A DNA stretch of 64,000 bases from Pseudaminobacter soli (ex Zhang et al. 2022) (GCF_014595955.1 NZ_JABVCF010000009.1:124001-188000); one strand, 5' to 3'. Shown: positions 30,469 through 40,562, counted from the first letter of the stretch. Program-made: numbers and translations. The notes: a model not told the origin generated them from the sequence alone.

Positions 30469-33400
30469 TCATTGTAATCTGTCGAGCAGCCACTCCGCGG
30501 CCCGCCGGGAGGCATTACCATCCTCGTTAACAACATAGCGCCGAATCCAGTGGGCGTATCGTTCGCTGTAGGCCTGCATACTGGCGCTTATGTCCTCCAA
30601 AATCGCGCTGACTTCCTCTTTCGTGCGCGCTATCGGACAAGGAATCTCGTTCTCGAAGTCGATATAAAACCCGCGCAGGTTATCACGATATTCGTCGATG
30701 TCGGGCGCATAGCAGATCATTGGCTTTCGCGTCACCGAAAAGTCGACCATCGTTGAGGAGTAATCTGTAATCAATAGATCACTCATAGCGTACAGATCCG
30801 TGATATTCGGATAATAGCTCACCTCAATGAGGCGAGGGTTATTTGACGTAATCAACGGCACACTGATTTGATGATGGCGGCGAACGAGGAAATAGCAATG
30901 CGGATGCTTTTCACAGAGATGCTCCAAGTCCAGGGCTTGATCGAAGCGGTACTTCCCTGAAGTTGAGTATTGATTGTCCCGCCACGTCGGTGCGTATAAG
31001 GCTACGGTGGATTGATCTGGTATACTGAATAGACGACGAAGTCGCGCGCGCTCCAGTACCGCGTCAGGCCGACTGAGCATGTCAATACGCGGCGACCCCA
31101 CCTCAACAAACTCGCCGCCAAAGCGAAACGCACTGCGAAAGAGTTGGCTAACATAGTCACTCGGGCTTAGAAGAGCATCCCAGTTAGCAACTTGCGCTGG
31201 CAATTCGGCCAGATAATTCTTGTTGAAGAATTGGACCTCCGAGATATCAAAGCCAATTTTCTTGAGGGGGGTGCCGTGCCATGTTTGCAGCACAATCTGC
31301 CCTTCTCTCCGTTTAAATTGCCGCGGGAGGTCATTGTTTATCACCAGCGCAGCGGCCTCACCCAGCGCGGCGTAGAAGGCTGTGCTAAACTTGCGCACAG
31401 TGTTGACGTTGACGGGTACCGGAACGGTTGCATCCCGCGCCACGAACACTAGCTCGTATCCGGAAGTCATGCCGGCGAGAGCATCGTGGATTGCCTTCGG
31501 ATGATCATCAATCCGCTTCCCGCCCCAAGAATCGAACAGGATTAACGGTCGAACTGGCTGGCTTCTAGTACTGCCGTAGACCGCATGCTCAAGGCGAGCC
31601 TGATTGTCCTTTCCACTCTCATGAGGTGGGAGTGCTGCTCTGACCTTCAGGCGCATCCCCTCTTGCGTCTGAACCAGTTCGAACGAGAGCTCCCCCTTCT
31701 TCAACTGGAGTTTCTCCGTTGATGCAATTGAGCACCGGAGAGTAGATCCGGCCTGATCGAACGCGCAGATCAGATATTCTCCAGTGGGCAACGGCGCGAC
31801 GACGCCGGGCGCGCGCTCTACACTCGTTAAATCCAAATGCGCGACGAGACACTCGGCTTGTTTTTCAACATCAAAGAGGAACTCTTGTCCCCCCTCCTTC
31901 GGCGTCATCGACAGTCGCGCGCCATCGACGGAAGTCCGAAACTTGGCACGTAAGCTAGTGCCTAAGAACCTGATCTCCTCAATCCGTATCTCACGCGAAG
32001 TGACTCCATTACCATCTTGATCGGAGGTGATCCCAAATTTCCGGGGCGAGACATCGGTGGGCACATCCTTCTTCGGCGATCTACCAACCGACTGAAACCA
32101 GTTTGCGCTCTGCCGCACAGCCTGCCGTACGGTTTTACCAAGACTTTGGTTCTGAATTGCTACCGCTAGTTTCTGATCCGCAGTGCTATAGAAACGTCCC
32201 TTGGGTGACATCAATCTCCGCAAGAACGCGCGAAGAGCAGTCGGACGATATTTGAACGGAAGCCGATCCGTCCAGGTGTACTCGCCGATCGTCATTGAAA
32301 AGTGCAGGTCAAATATACAATCTTTTCCGCCAACAAATGAATTTAGAGAGCGAAAGTCGATTCTAAACTGAAACCCGCCCCAACTATAATCGTGGGCAAA
32401 GGGAGACTTGGCTACTAGCTCCTTCCGAAACACCCTAGTAACTTCAATGGGGACCCTGATGTCTCCATCTCTGACATTCGCCCATACCCTAATCTCACAC
32501 GAACTGGGATTCGAGAGATTTACGCGGTCTATATGCGCGCTAAAACTAAAGATGCCGCCTTCAGGTAGCGTCCAGTGCCCGGTCTTCCGGATCACCTTCC
32601 GCAGCGATTCCGTAGCATCAAATAGAGGCCCGGTTGTCTCCTCTCCACTCGCGCTAAGCGGTAGGGTCGCATAGAAGCGGCCACCGACCTGTTTCGTCTG
32701 CAACAACGTTTCGGGATTAGAGCTTATCGATAGAACTCGCTCAACAGATTCCCTCCTATCTTCCAATAACAGATGGTAAACGCTACGCCAGACAACCGGA
32801 AGCCTTGGGAATACCAGTTCTTGGTTGACTGACGTCAGAACCTTTTTCAGCTCACTGAAGAGGACGTCCCTGTATTCGGCGCTTAGTTTCGCGCACACGC
32901 GCAAATAGATTGGGAAATCTATCGTAAGCGTCTTTACGTCAAAATCATTTAGAAGAGTTCTGTAATTCGCGTTTTCTTCATACTCCGACCTCGTCGACAA
33001 GATCGCTCGACATCTGTCTTGCAAAGTACTGATTTGTTCGCGACTTTGTGTGATAGACGAGTTATCGTTTCTTACCCGCCAATAGTATATAACATCCGCA
33101 ATCACGTCCACCGACCGCGCTCGAAGGTACGCGCGGTTGATTGGCTGTATGTCTTCGTAAAGCATCCCCTCTGGGAAGCGGCCAACTTCCTCCCGGATGA
33201 ACGAGGTTCTAAAGACTTTGTTCCAGAAGGTGATGTCATAGATCAATTGGGGGGAAAGATGGATGGTTGTTGACTGTACAGTGGCCCGTATCGCTCGGTC
33301 GTGGATAGTTGACTGCTGGAGTTGTCCATTCCTCCAGCGGCGAACGCCACCTGTTGCAAAGTCGGAGCCGCTAATTAGCAAACTATCCATCAACAGGTGA

Positions 33401-33744
33401 TGGGCATCGCCAGTTATAACGTCGTCTGAATCGACATAGGCAATGAACTCTCCCTTGGCGAGGTCAGTGCCAACGTTTCTCGCCCGCCCAGGTCCAGAAT
33501 TGTCTATGGTAACGATACGTATCCTGTCATCCTTAGCGGCAAACTGTTCAGCTACAGCTAGAGAGCCGTCCGTAGACCCGTCATTCACTAGAATGACGTC
33601 CAGGTTCTTGTATCGCTGGTTGAGAACGCTGCTAACGCTATCTGGCAGCAACTGCGCAACATTGTGAAACGGAATAACCACGCTAAGAAGCGGTGAAACG
33701 ACTCTCGCCGATCCTGAAGTGTCCGAGTTCATTCTGATGCTCAC
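30469..33744 (-). CDS. Bifunctional GT2 glycosyltransferase / CDP-glycerol glycerophosphotransferase
   Basis: 1091 aa. Residues ~18-230 are a GT-A family 2 domain: LLSVVIPFHNVAQLL, VNDGSTDGS and the metal motif DSDD (105-108). Residues ~330-690 are a beta-rich middle part without recognised motifs. Residues ~732-1091 are a glyphos_transf domain: QTWHGTPLKKIGFD, LYAPTWRDNQ, LVRRHHQ and LLITDYSSTMVDFSVTRKP. Such fusions build polymers alternating sugar and glycerol-phosphate, as in several capsules. It is the last gene of a leftward group kpsC-like / methyltransferase / tagD / this gene. The start lies in AT-rich sequence and may be the second Met (MNSDTSG). Confidence 0.85.
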   Translation of the reverse strand: MSIRMNSDTSGSARVVSPLLSVVIPFHNVAQLLPDSVSSVLNQRYKNLDVILVNDGSTDGSLAVAEQFAAKDDRIRIVTIDNSGPGRARNVGTDLAKGEFIAYVDSDDVITGDAHHLLMDSLLISGSDFATGGVRRWRNGQLQQSTIHDRAIRATVQSTTIHLSPQLIYDITFWNKVFRTSFIREEVGRFPEGMLYEDIQPINRAYLRARSVDVIADVIYYWRVRNDNSSITQSREQISTLQDRCRAILSTRSEYEENANYRTLLNDFDVKTLTIDFPIYLRVCAKLSAEYRDVLFSELKKVLTSVNQELVFPRLPVVWRSVYHLLLEDRRESVERVLSISSNPETLLQTKQVGGRFYATLPLSASGEETTGPLFDATESLRKVIRKTGHWTLPEGGIFSFSAHIDRVNLSNPSSCEIRVWANVRDGDIRVPIEVTRVFRKELVAKSPFAHDYSWGGFQFRIDFRSLNSFVGGKDCIFDLHFSMTIGEYTWTDRLPFKYRPTALRAFLRRLMSPKGRFYSTADQKLAVAIQNQSLGKTVRQAVRQSANWFQSVGRSPKKDVPTDVSPRKFGITSDQDGNGVTSREIRIEEIRFLGTSLRAKFRTSVDGARLSMTPKEGGQEFLFDVEKQAECLVAHLDLTSVERAPGVVAPLPTGEYLICAFDQAGSTLRCSIASTEKLQLKKGELSFELVQTQEGMRLKVRAALPPHESGKDNQARLEHAVYGSTRSQPVRPLILFDSWGGKRIDDHPKAIHDALAGMTSGYELVFVARDATVPVPVNVNTVRKFSTAFYAALGEAAALVINNDLPRQFKRREGQIVLQTWHGTPLKKIGFDISEVQFFNKNYLAELPAQVANWDALLSPSDYVSQLFRSAFRFGGEFVEVGSPRIDMLSRPDAVLERARLRRLFSIPDQSTVALYAPTWRDNQYSTSGKYRFDQALDLEHLCEKHPHCYFLVRRHHQISVPLITSNNPRLIEVSYYPNITDLYAMSDLLITDYSSTMVDFSVTRKPMICYAPDIDEYRDNLRGFYIDFENEIPCPIARTKEEVSAILEDISASMQAYSERYAHWIRRYVVNEDGNASRRAAEWLLDRLQ

Positions 33745-33920
33745 ATTAGTCAGGCGTTATAGCGCAGGCAGGGTCAGACTGCTGGGTGCGCTACGATCCC
33801 CTCCGTCCTCAGCTGCAATCGACACGCGCGATCCGGACAACCCCGAGAGGCTGGGCCGGCAGTCAGCGGCCCGGTCAAGCCACTGCGACACTAGATCGAA
33901 CGGGCTGCATAGCTATTCGA

Positions 33921-34322
33921 CTACGCGGAGGCCGACGCCCTGATTTCTGCCAGCAGCTCCGTTGTGGAGATACCCTCCGTACGCGGCAGATAGACGACTT
34001 GGCAAAGATGCCCCCAGTGATCAAAGCGACCCTCCCAGTCATTGCCCATCACAAGGATGTCGGCCTTGTATTTTTTGATGTACTCGCCCTTCTCCTCAAG
34101 CGAGTGCTCCAAAAATACCTCGTCAACTCCCGCGATCGCCTTAACAATCTCCATGCGATCGAACTGCGAATAAACAGGCTTCTTCTGTTTCTTGGAGAAA
34201 TTGAGGGCGTCAGTCGAAACACCTACCGTGAGATGCCCCCCCAAAGCTCGTGCGCGCTGTAGCATCCTAACGTGACCAACATGCAAAACGTCGAAGGTTC
34301 CAAACGTAATTACCCGCTTCAT
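33921..34322 (-). CDS. tagD: Glycerol-3-phosphate cytidylyltransferase
   Basis: 133 aa, the size of TagD. The nucleotidyltransferase motif HVGH is at 14-17 (TFGTFDVLHVGHVRML) and the family signature RTEGISTTELL is near the end; GNDWEGRFD lies between. The enzyme makes CDP-glycerol from CTP and sn-glycerol-3-phosphate. Its presence beside two glycerophosphotransferase-type genes is the strongest evidence that the island encodes a glycerol-phosphate polymer. Confidence 0.93.
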   Translation of the reverse strand: MKRVITFGTFDVLHVGHVRMLQRARALGGHLTVGVSTDALNFSKKQKKPVYSQFDRMEIVKAIAGVDEVFLEHSLEEKGEYIKKYKADILVMGNDWEGRFDHWGHLCQVVYLPRTEGISTTELLAEIRASASA

Positions 34323-34555
34323 TCCCCTACTCCAATTGGTAACTTATTCATGAAGATCTTCGGTAGGCTCGCAACTCAATCCCCCCGGAACGAGACATCC
34401 TCCACTAATGTGCCCGGGTGAGTTCAAGCCGACCGTTAGGAACGATTCACCGTGGCGATTCTTGACGATCACACGTCAGCAAGACTCTCCTGACATTGCG
34501 TTTCCCCCTTCAGGAATCGCCTTGCGGCCGACCCAAGCCGAACAGACGAAGATCA

Positions 34556-35197
34556 CTATGACCGCTTAGTGCACATAAACCGCGCGACGTAGGCATCGTC
34601 GGATTTGTATTTGGCGAAACCAAACCCCTCGACGAAATACTCCGCACTGAACCCCCGCAGCCCCATCTCGGCAAGAAACGCGCTCGGCTCCACAAAGCGT
34701 CGGTAGTGAGATTCCGTCACTTTTTCCAGACTCTTGTCGCGGACCGTTCTGAATTCGAAGGCCAATCTGTCGCCGTCTTTACAAACCTGAGCGCAGGTAT
34801 CTAGGAATGCGGCCTGTGCGGCATCATCAATCGCATGGATAAAGAAGCGGGCATAGATAAGGAGCGGCAGGTCGCCGTTCTTGGCCTCTTCGATGGTCCG
34901 GACAAGCGTGTTCTTGTCGTTCACATCGATGGAAGCGAACCTGGCAGGCATACCGAGCCGATCTGCCAGGGCTTGCCCATACTCGACAGCTGCAGAGGAT
35001 CCATCTACGCCGAGGGCCGCATTGCCATAGGATGAGAAAAAGATTGTATCTCGGCCATTGCCGCAACCGACATCGACTATCAGGTGCGGTGAGGCTAGTT
35101 CGCCCTGAACGAACACCGCGAACTGAGATGGAACTGGCCGCCTCTCACGGCTTTGGCTTGCGTAATAGCCGTTCCAGTATGATTTCAAATCCTGCAT
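34556..35197 (-). CDS. Class I SAM-dependent methyltransferase
   Basis: 213 aa from the ATG at 35197 (MQDLKSYWNGYYAS) with GGGGA upstream. Motif I is LIVDVGCGNGRDTIFF and motif II is ALGVDGSSAAV; RFFIHAI corresponds to the post-II region. The opening SYWNGYYAS is typical of small glycan-cluster methyltransferases that modify a sugar or cap a chain. The substrate is unknown. It lies between the kpsC-like and tagD genes, all leftward. Confidence 0.85.
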   Translation of the reverse strand: MQDLKSYWNGYYASQSRERRPVPSQFAVFVQGELASPHLIVDVGCGNGRDTIFFSSYGNAALGVDGSSAAVEYGQALADRLGMPARFASIDVNDKNTLVRTIEEAKNGDLPLLIYARFFIHAIDDAAQAAFLDTCAQVCKDGDRLAFEFRTVRDKSLEKVTESHYRRFVEPSAFLAEMGLRGFSAEYFVEGFGFAKYKSDDAYVARFMCTKRS

Positions 35198-35330
35198 CGC
35201 TGTCCCCGATCGAAGGTGGCTCGGCAACTTGCAGGTTTCAGATCGATCGTCAATGCTGCGAGGCGGTCAGCACCGAATCCAGCTTACTTCGAAGCTGGAG
35301 GAGATTGCCTTAGCGATGGGTTGCCTTCAT

Positions 35331-36650
35331 TCACGCTCTTAGTTTTGAGCGAATCGGGCGGGCTGGCGGCTTAGGAGCCGTAATCGCCTTCTTGGGGGGA
35401 TCCAACGCTTCGAGCATCTTCCGGATGGTGCGGAGCGTCTCCAATTGCAGCTCGGCGGGTGAAACATTGGACTTGTCCGGCTTAGCCGTCTCTTGGAGTC
35501 CTCCCTTACCACTTGCCCTGTGGAGCCGCTCCCTTTCAGAGGCTCCCTTCTTCATCGTCTCGAGGAGCGACAACGCCTCCTCGAACTCAATCAGCCTCCG
35601 CCTATAGGGATCGAAGTATCGGGGATAGAGGATGTACGCGCCGGCGAACAGCTGCTCGATCGTCAGCTTTCGAGACCGCCGCGCTACTCGCTGTCGATCA
35701 TCAGTGAGCCCCCACCCCGAATAGAACGGGGCCCCAAGGCATGTAACCGGGATTCCCCTGATCAAGGCCTCGAAACCGGATAAGGACGTTATCGTGTAGA
35801 CCTGATCGATTGTCTGCAAGGCATCGGCAAGCGAGATGTCTTCGAAGAGAACCTGGGCTATGCCCAGCACCTCACGCGAGTCTGACTGGGGTGGGTCCTT
35901 TCGGATGCCGCGCAGGACCTCTGGGTGAGGCTTGTAGATGATCTGTGCCTTGGGGTTTTCGCTTCGCGCGATCCAAACGAGGTCGTTGTTGGTAATCCCC
36001 GGAATGTTGCACCCCTTGAGGATGGACATGTCGCCTTCGACTTGGCCAAGGACCAGAATACGCTTGCGGTCCTTTGGCCCATAGATCTCATCAACGTCGA
36101 CGCCGAGTCCGACATTGTATTTGCTGAGTCTGCTCGCGAGCAGTGCCTCAATGCCGGCCCGGCCCCTCGCGACCACCTCAGGGTTCGCATCGAACGGGAA
36201 GGTGTTGAGAATCTCCTCCAAATCCGATGGGCTGGTCGGGTCATAGTACAATGCCTGGCGGTCGATGCAGATCGAGAGCGGAGGTACCTTGGTTGCGCCG
36301 AGCTGGACGGATCTTATGAAGCCGTCCTCGACCCGGTTAAGGGGAATTTTGTGCCGCTCGCAGAACCGCCTGACGAAATCGGGCTCTTTGTAACCCCAGA
36401 CAAAGACCTCCGCCCTTGATCGATGTCGCAACAGGAGCGGGGCGGTAACGAGCCAAAATTCTTTCTTGGAAAGATTGTACCTTTCACGCCTGATTTCACA
36501 ATTCGGAAGCCAGTCACTGATAAATGTCTTCCAAGGCGAGAACCCGATCACCACAGAGAACTTGTTAATAGATGCCTTATTCAGCCGAATTGGAATCAAG
36601 CAATAGCGATATATAGCCTTGATCCATTGCGATATACCAATATTCGTCAT
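35331..36650 (-). CDS. KpsC-like capsule Kdo transferase (single-domain)
   Basis: 439 aa. Motifs of the capsule_synth/KpsC family occur in order: NRVEDGFIRSVQLGA, ILVLGQVEGDMS, IIYKPHPEVLRG, YTITSLSGFEALIRGIPV and GAPFYSGWGLTDD. KpsC builds the beta-Kdo linker joining group 2 capsules to lipid; canonical KpsC has two such modules, while this protein has one plus a charged, low-complexity C-terminus. It is the first gene of the leftward group. No KpsMT exporter is found in the island. Confidence 0.82.
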   Translation of the reverse strand: MTNIGISQWIKAIYRYCLIPIRLNKASINKFSVVIGFSPWKTFISDWLPNCEIRRERYNLSKKEFWLVTAPLLLRHRSRAEVFVWGYKEPDFVRRFCERHKIPLNRVEDGFIRSVQLGATKVPPLSICIDRQALYYDPTSPSDLEEILNTFPFDANPEVVARGRAGIEALLASRLSKYNVGLGVDVDEIYGPKDRKRILVLGQVEGDMSILKGCNIPGITNNDLVWIARSENPKAQIIYKPHPEVLRGIRKDPPQSDSREVLGIAQVLFEDISLADALQTIDQVYTITSLSGFEALIRGIPVTCLGAPFYSGWGLTDDRQRVARRSRKLTIEQLFAGAYILYPRYFDPYRRRLIEFEEALSLLETMKKGASERERLHRASGKGGLQETAKPDKSNVSPAELQLETLRTIRKMLEALDPPKKAITAPKPPARPIRSKLRA

Positions 36651-36994
36651 TCGCGCAACGCTTCCACCAGAACGTCAGGTCCCCACCGACCCGCCGCTCG
36701 GCTCGCAGCCTCGATAGGGAACCAGGGTTCCATTTCGTCTTTTCCACCCAATATGGAACTGATGTGAAGCACGTGTGACAATCTTGTCCGACGAAGGGAA
36801 CCGAGGACCGACTACATCTAGGCGAAGTTTGCGCGTCGTTGCCTGGCCTCGGTTGGTATCGGCACGCGTGGCGTCTGCTCAAAGGAATCAGCCGGTTCGC
36901 GAACCTTGACGGTCGTCGACACCTGATCGCATTAGGTTACTCTACCACCGGAGTTGGCAAGCGAAGCGGTGGCCCAAATTTGAGGTGTTCAACT
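36651..36994. other. Divergent promoter region of the glycan group
   Basis: About 340 bp between the leftward kpsC-like gene and a rightward small gene. It should hold the promoter for the glycan operon; no convincing hexamers or repeats were found. Short ORFs here lack family resemblance. Confidence 0.35.
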
Positions 36995-37327
36995 ATGCCC
37001 CAAGACGACAAATTCGATGAATTGTCCATTCCGCCCGGACCTTCCGAAACCGGAATCGAGAATCTTGACCGAATCGCCGCTCTTGAGGCCCGAGTCCTGG
37101 CGCTCGAAGCCTTGGTAGAAATGCTGGTGGGCAGGGACGTAGACGAAAGCGACGATGACCCAGAAAGGTATGTCGATCGCGAGTGCTCTGCCCTATTCGG
37201 ACGGATGATGTTCTCGGAGGGATGGGTCTCCGCTGCAGATACAGATGTTGCGAACGTTGCCGAGACCATTGCAACCAATCTGATCGAGCGCAACGGCCGA
37301 GCCAAGCAGCGGAGAAATTCGCATTAG
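36995..37327 (+). CDS. Small hypothetical protein with a heptad segment
   Basis: 110 aa from the ATG at 36995 with GAGGTG 9 nt upstream. Residues ~24-47 (ENLDRIAALEARVLALEALVE) form a short leucine-rich coiled coil, followed by an acidic patch. No family is recognised. It is the last gene before the right attachment repeat, so it is part of the island. Confidence 0.55.
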   Translation: MPQDDKFDELSIPPGPSETGIENLDRIAALEARVLALEALVEMLVGRDVDESDDDPERYVDRECSALFGRMMFSEGWVSAADTDVANVAETIATNLIERNGRAKQRRNSH

Positions 37328-37703
37328 GTTCAAACATATCACCTCTTGGAACTTCATAGAGGGCTTGTTCCTGAGGCCGCGCTGCAAACAGGAAGACGGC
37401 TGAGCAACGGGCAGGTGCTTGATCCGGCAAGCAGCGACCCTTTCGCTGTGTCTCGATGACCACCAAGATCACGGGGCTTCCCTCCGTCTTGGCCGTGACC
37501 GGTTCCGTGCTCCGGCACACCGACCCGGCTGCGAGCGGATCGGGCAGACCGTAGCAGATACTGGGAGGGCTGCAGAACAGGCTGTGGCTGCCCCTCGACG
37601 ATTCCCAGGGCTGTCACACTCCTGTCACAACGCGCTCTCCAGAAGTGAACTGAACGAACGGATAGGCGTGTAGCGAGAAAAATGGTACACTGCCGTCAGG
37701 CAG

Positions 37704-37722
37704 CTGAATTTATTCAGTTTTT
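37704..37722 (+). terminator. Intrinsic terminator near the island end
   Basis: Stem CTGAA/TTCAG with loop TTTA followed by TTTTT. A second small hairpin (CTGCC/GGCAG at 37690-37703) sits directly before it. It would stop transcripts leaving the island rightward. Confidence 0.6.
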
Positions 37723-37751
37723 CGATAGCGAGAGAGCGAAGCGAAAGAGCG

Positions 37752-37822
<71 letters not shown>

Positions 37823-38246
37823 AAACATTGGAAGCATTGAGCAAATCGGCTTCCGGCGTCCCCCCACAAGACCCTCTGATTTCGCTGCTTCTCGTTCTGG
37901 ATGCCGCGATTGATCGGAGGTCGCCCGTAAGCCATCAGGCGCGGCCACTTTCGCCTGCGCACCTTGTGGCCCGAGTTGTCAGGTGCGCTGGGCGGCGAAA
38001 TGGTGTGGTCACGCGGGAGAGGATCGCCCTGCCCGGCACCCACCTTTAGGCTGATCAGCGGAGATCACCTGACCTCTCACGCTCTCGTGAGGAAAACGGC
38101 CTTGCTGACAGATTGGCCGGCTGCCTTAATACAGCCCGTTGGCGTGGCCGCGTGCACCGGACGCCGCCCCTTCTCCTGACACGATGTTGTCGGAGCCATT
38201 GTAATCCTGCTGACCACCGAAGCGTTCCCGCGACCCGGAGGTGTTG

Positions 38247-39512
38247 ATGCCTGCCGTCACGTCTCGTGTCCTGAAGCGATCCGATCCGCCGAGCGCATCC
38301 GCGCCTATCCTGCAGCTCTCAGCGGCCGCCTCGCGCGCCGACTGGATAGCAGCCTATGAGGCCGTTCGGACCGAGACCGAGCGGCGTACCGCGCCGCTTT
38401 CCGCCGAGGACCAACTCGTTCAGTCCATGCCCGATGCCAGCCCGATCAAATGGCATCGCGCCCATGTCACCTGGTTCTTCGAGCAGTTTCTGCTTGTGCC
38501 GCACGCGGCAAACTACCGCGTTTTCGATGAACGCTTCCCCTTTCTGTTCAATTCCTATTACGTCAGCGCCGGGCCGCGTTACGAGCGGCCCAGACGGGGA
38601 CTGATCACCCGCCCGGATGTCGAGACAGTCACCGCTTACCGACAGCATGTCGACGCGGCTGTCCGCGCCCTCATCACCGCGGCCGACAATGAGCTGTTTG
38701 CCACCCTATGTCCGATCCTGGAGATCGGGCTTCATCATGAGCAGCAGCATCAGGAGTTGATGCTGACCGACATCCTGCATGCCTTCGCACAGAATCCGGT
38801 GCTGCCTGCATATGATTCCGGCTGGCGCTGGCCGGTGACTGCGGGCACGGCCTGCGCGTTCGCCGAACTCGCGGAAGGAGTCCACACAATCGGACATGAT
38901 GGCGACGGCTTTTCCTATGACAATGAAGGTCCTGCCCATCGGGTGCTGGTCGGTCCGGTACGGATCGCCCGTCGGCTTGTCACGAATGGTGACTGGATGC
39001 GCTTCATGGCCGATGGCGGCTATGAGACGCCGACACTCTGGCTCTCGGACGGCTGGACGGCGGTCCAGGCGGAAGGGTGGAAGGCGCCCGGCTACTGGCG
39101 CGAGGTCGACGGCGCCTGGTTCCGATTGACGTTCGGCGGTCTCGGGCCCGTCGATCCCGACCTACCGGTCTGCCACATCAGCTATTATGAAGCAGACGCG
39201 TTTGCCCGCTGGGCGGGCAAGCATCTCCCGAGCGAAGCGGAATGGGAAGTGGCGGCGCGGAGCGGCATGCTCGACGATGCTTTCGGCCATGTGTGGCAGT
39301 GGACGCGCAGTGCCTATCTGCCCTATCCCGGCTATCGTGCGGCGCCCGGTGCGCTCGGCGAATATAACGGCAAGTTCATGGTCAATCAGATGGTGCTGCG
39401 CGGCAGTTCGCTCGCCACGCCGGGAGGTCACGCCCGATATAGCTATCGCAACTTCTTCTACCCCCAGGCGCGCTGGCAATTCACCGGACTGCGCCTCGTC
39501 GACCATCCCTGA
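38247..39512 (+). CDS. egtB: Ergothioneine biosynthesis sulfoxide synthase EgtB
   Basis: 421 aa from the ATG at 38247, with GGAGG 5 nt upstream; a GTG 6 nt earlier overlaps that site. The DinB-like N-terminal domain gives the three-His iron site (WHRAHVTWFFEQ and HHEQQHQE with HxxxHxE). The C-terminal formylglycine-generating-enzyme (FGE-sulfatase) fold contains HLPSEAEWEVAARSG and GHVWQWTRSAYLPYPGY. It couples hercynine with a thiol and O2. It is followed 10 nt later by egtD. Confidence 0.93.
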   Translation: MPAVTSRVLKRSDPPSASAPILQLSAAASRADWIAAYEAVRTETERRTAPLSAEDQLVQSMPDASPIKWHRAHVTWFFEQFLLVPHAANYRVFDERFPFLFNSYYVSAGPRYERPRRGLITRPDVETVTAYRQHVDAAVRALITAADNELFATLCPILEIGLHHEQQHQELMLTDILHAFAQNPVLPAYDSGWRWPVTAGTACAFAELAEGVHTIGHDGDGFSYDNEGPAHRVLVGPVRIARRLVTNGDWMRFMADGGYETPTLWLSDGWTAVQAEGWKAPGYWREVDGAWFRLTFGGLGPVDPDLPVCHISYYEADAFARWAGKHLPSEAEWEVAARSGMLDDAFGHVWQWTRSAYLPYPGYRAAPGALGEYNGKFMVNQMVLRGSSLATPGGHARYSYRNFFYPQARWQFTGLRLVDHP

Positions 39513-39522
39513 CGATGTCGCA

Positions 39523-40533
39523 ATGAAAGCGATTCCCGCACGCAGCGTCCGCCCTGCCGAAATGGAAGGCGGGGCGACCTTCGATTTCGCGGCCGATGTC
39601 GTGGCGGGCCTCCAGGCAACGCCGAAGCGCATCCCCTCGAAATATTTCTATGACACAGCCGGCTCGCTTCTTTTCGAGGAGATCACGCAGCTCCCAGAGT
39701 ATTACCCGACCCGAGTGGAGCGCGGTATCCTCACCGAGAACGCCGAGGCAATCGCCAAGTTGTTGCCGGCGGGCAGAGCGCTCATTGAATTCGGGAATGG
39801 TTCGAGTGCCAAGACGCGCATTGTTCTGCGTGCGGCAAGAGAGCTCTCAGCCTATGTGCCCGTCGATATCGCCGCCGAGTTTCTGGAGGAACAGGCCAAA
39901 ACCTTGCGGCTCGAATTTCCGTCCCTGAATGTGCTGCCGGTCGCCGCCGACTTCACGAGAGCCTTCGACCTGCCGGCGAGCCTTCGGACGATGCCGCGGG
40001 TCGGCTTCTTTCCAGGCTCCACGATCGGCAATTTCGATCCGCCGGACGCCGCTGCATTCCTTCATCATTCCGGCCTGAGCCTCGGCACGGGCGCGGTGAT
40101 GGTCATCGGGGTCGACCTCGTAAAGAACGAAGCCGTCCTCCACGCCGCCTATAACGACGCTGCCGGCGTGACCGCCCGTTTCAACCTCAACCTGCTTGCC
40201 CGTATCAACCGGGAGCTCGGTGGCGATTTCGATCTCGGTTCATTCGAGCATCGGGCGTTTTTCGACCGCGGGCACTCGCGCATCGAGATGCATCTCGTAA
40301 GCCGCGCAGTTCAGCGTGTGTCGGTCGACGGCTGTTCGTTTGATTTCGCGGAAGGCGAGACGATCCACACGGAGAACAGCTATAAATATACCGTGGAGGC
40401 TTTTCAGGCGCTCGCCCGTGAGGCCGGTTGGCGACCCATCAGAGTCTGGACAGATAGCGATGGCTGGTTCTCGATCCATGTTCTCGCAAATGAGGCCGAT
40501 GCCGCCAACCAACCAGGGCCCCGACGCCTGTAA
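39523..40533 (+). CDS. egtD: L-histidine N-alpha-methyltransferase EgtD
   Basis: 336 aa from the ATG at 39523. Key segments are PSKYFYDTAGSLLFEEITQLPEYYPTR (split here as PSKYFYDTAGSLLFEEI and QLPEYYPTR), LIEFGNGSSAKTR for SAM, and FFPGSTIGNFDP. EgtD trimethylates histidine to hercynine, the EgtB substrate. With egtB it makes a two-gene unit; no egtA, egtC or egtE gene is adjacent, consistent with a shortened pathway using other thiol donors or unlinked genes. Confidence 0.94.
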   Translation: MKAIPARSVRPAEMEGGATFDFAADVVAGLQATPKRIPSKYFYDTAGSLLFEEITQLPEYYPTRVERGILTENAEAIAKLLPAGRALIEFGNGSSAKTRIVLRAARELSAYVPVDIAAEFLEEQAKTLRLEFPSLNVLPVAADFTRAFDLPASLRTMPRVGFFPGSTIGNFDPPDAAAFLHHSGLSLGTGAVMVIGVDLVKNEAVLHAAYNDAAGVTARFNLNLLARINRELGGDFDLGSFEHRAFFDRGHSRIEMHLVSRAVQRVSVDGCSFDFAEGETIHTENSYKYTVEAFQALAREAGWRPIRVWTDSDGWFSIHVLANEADAANQPGPRRL

Positions 40534-40562
40534 CGGCCGGCATTGCTGTCGTGGCCTTCGGT

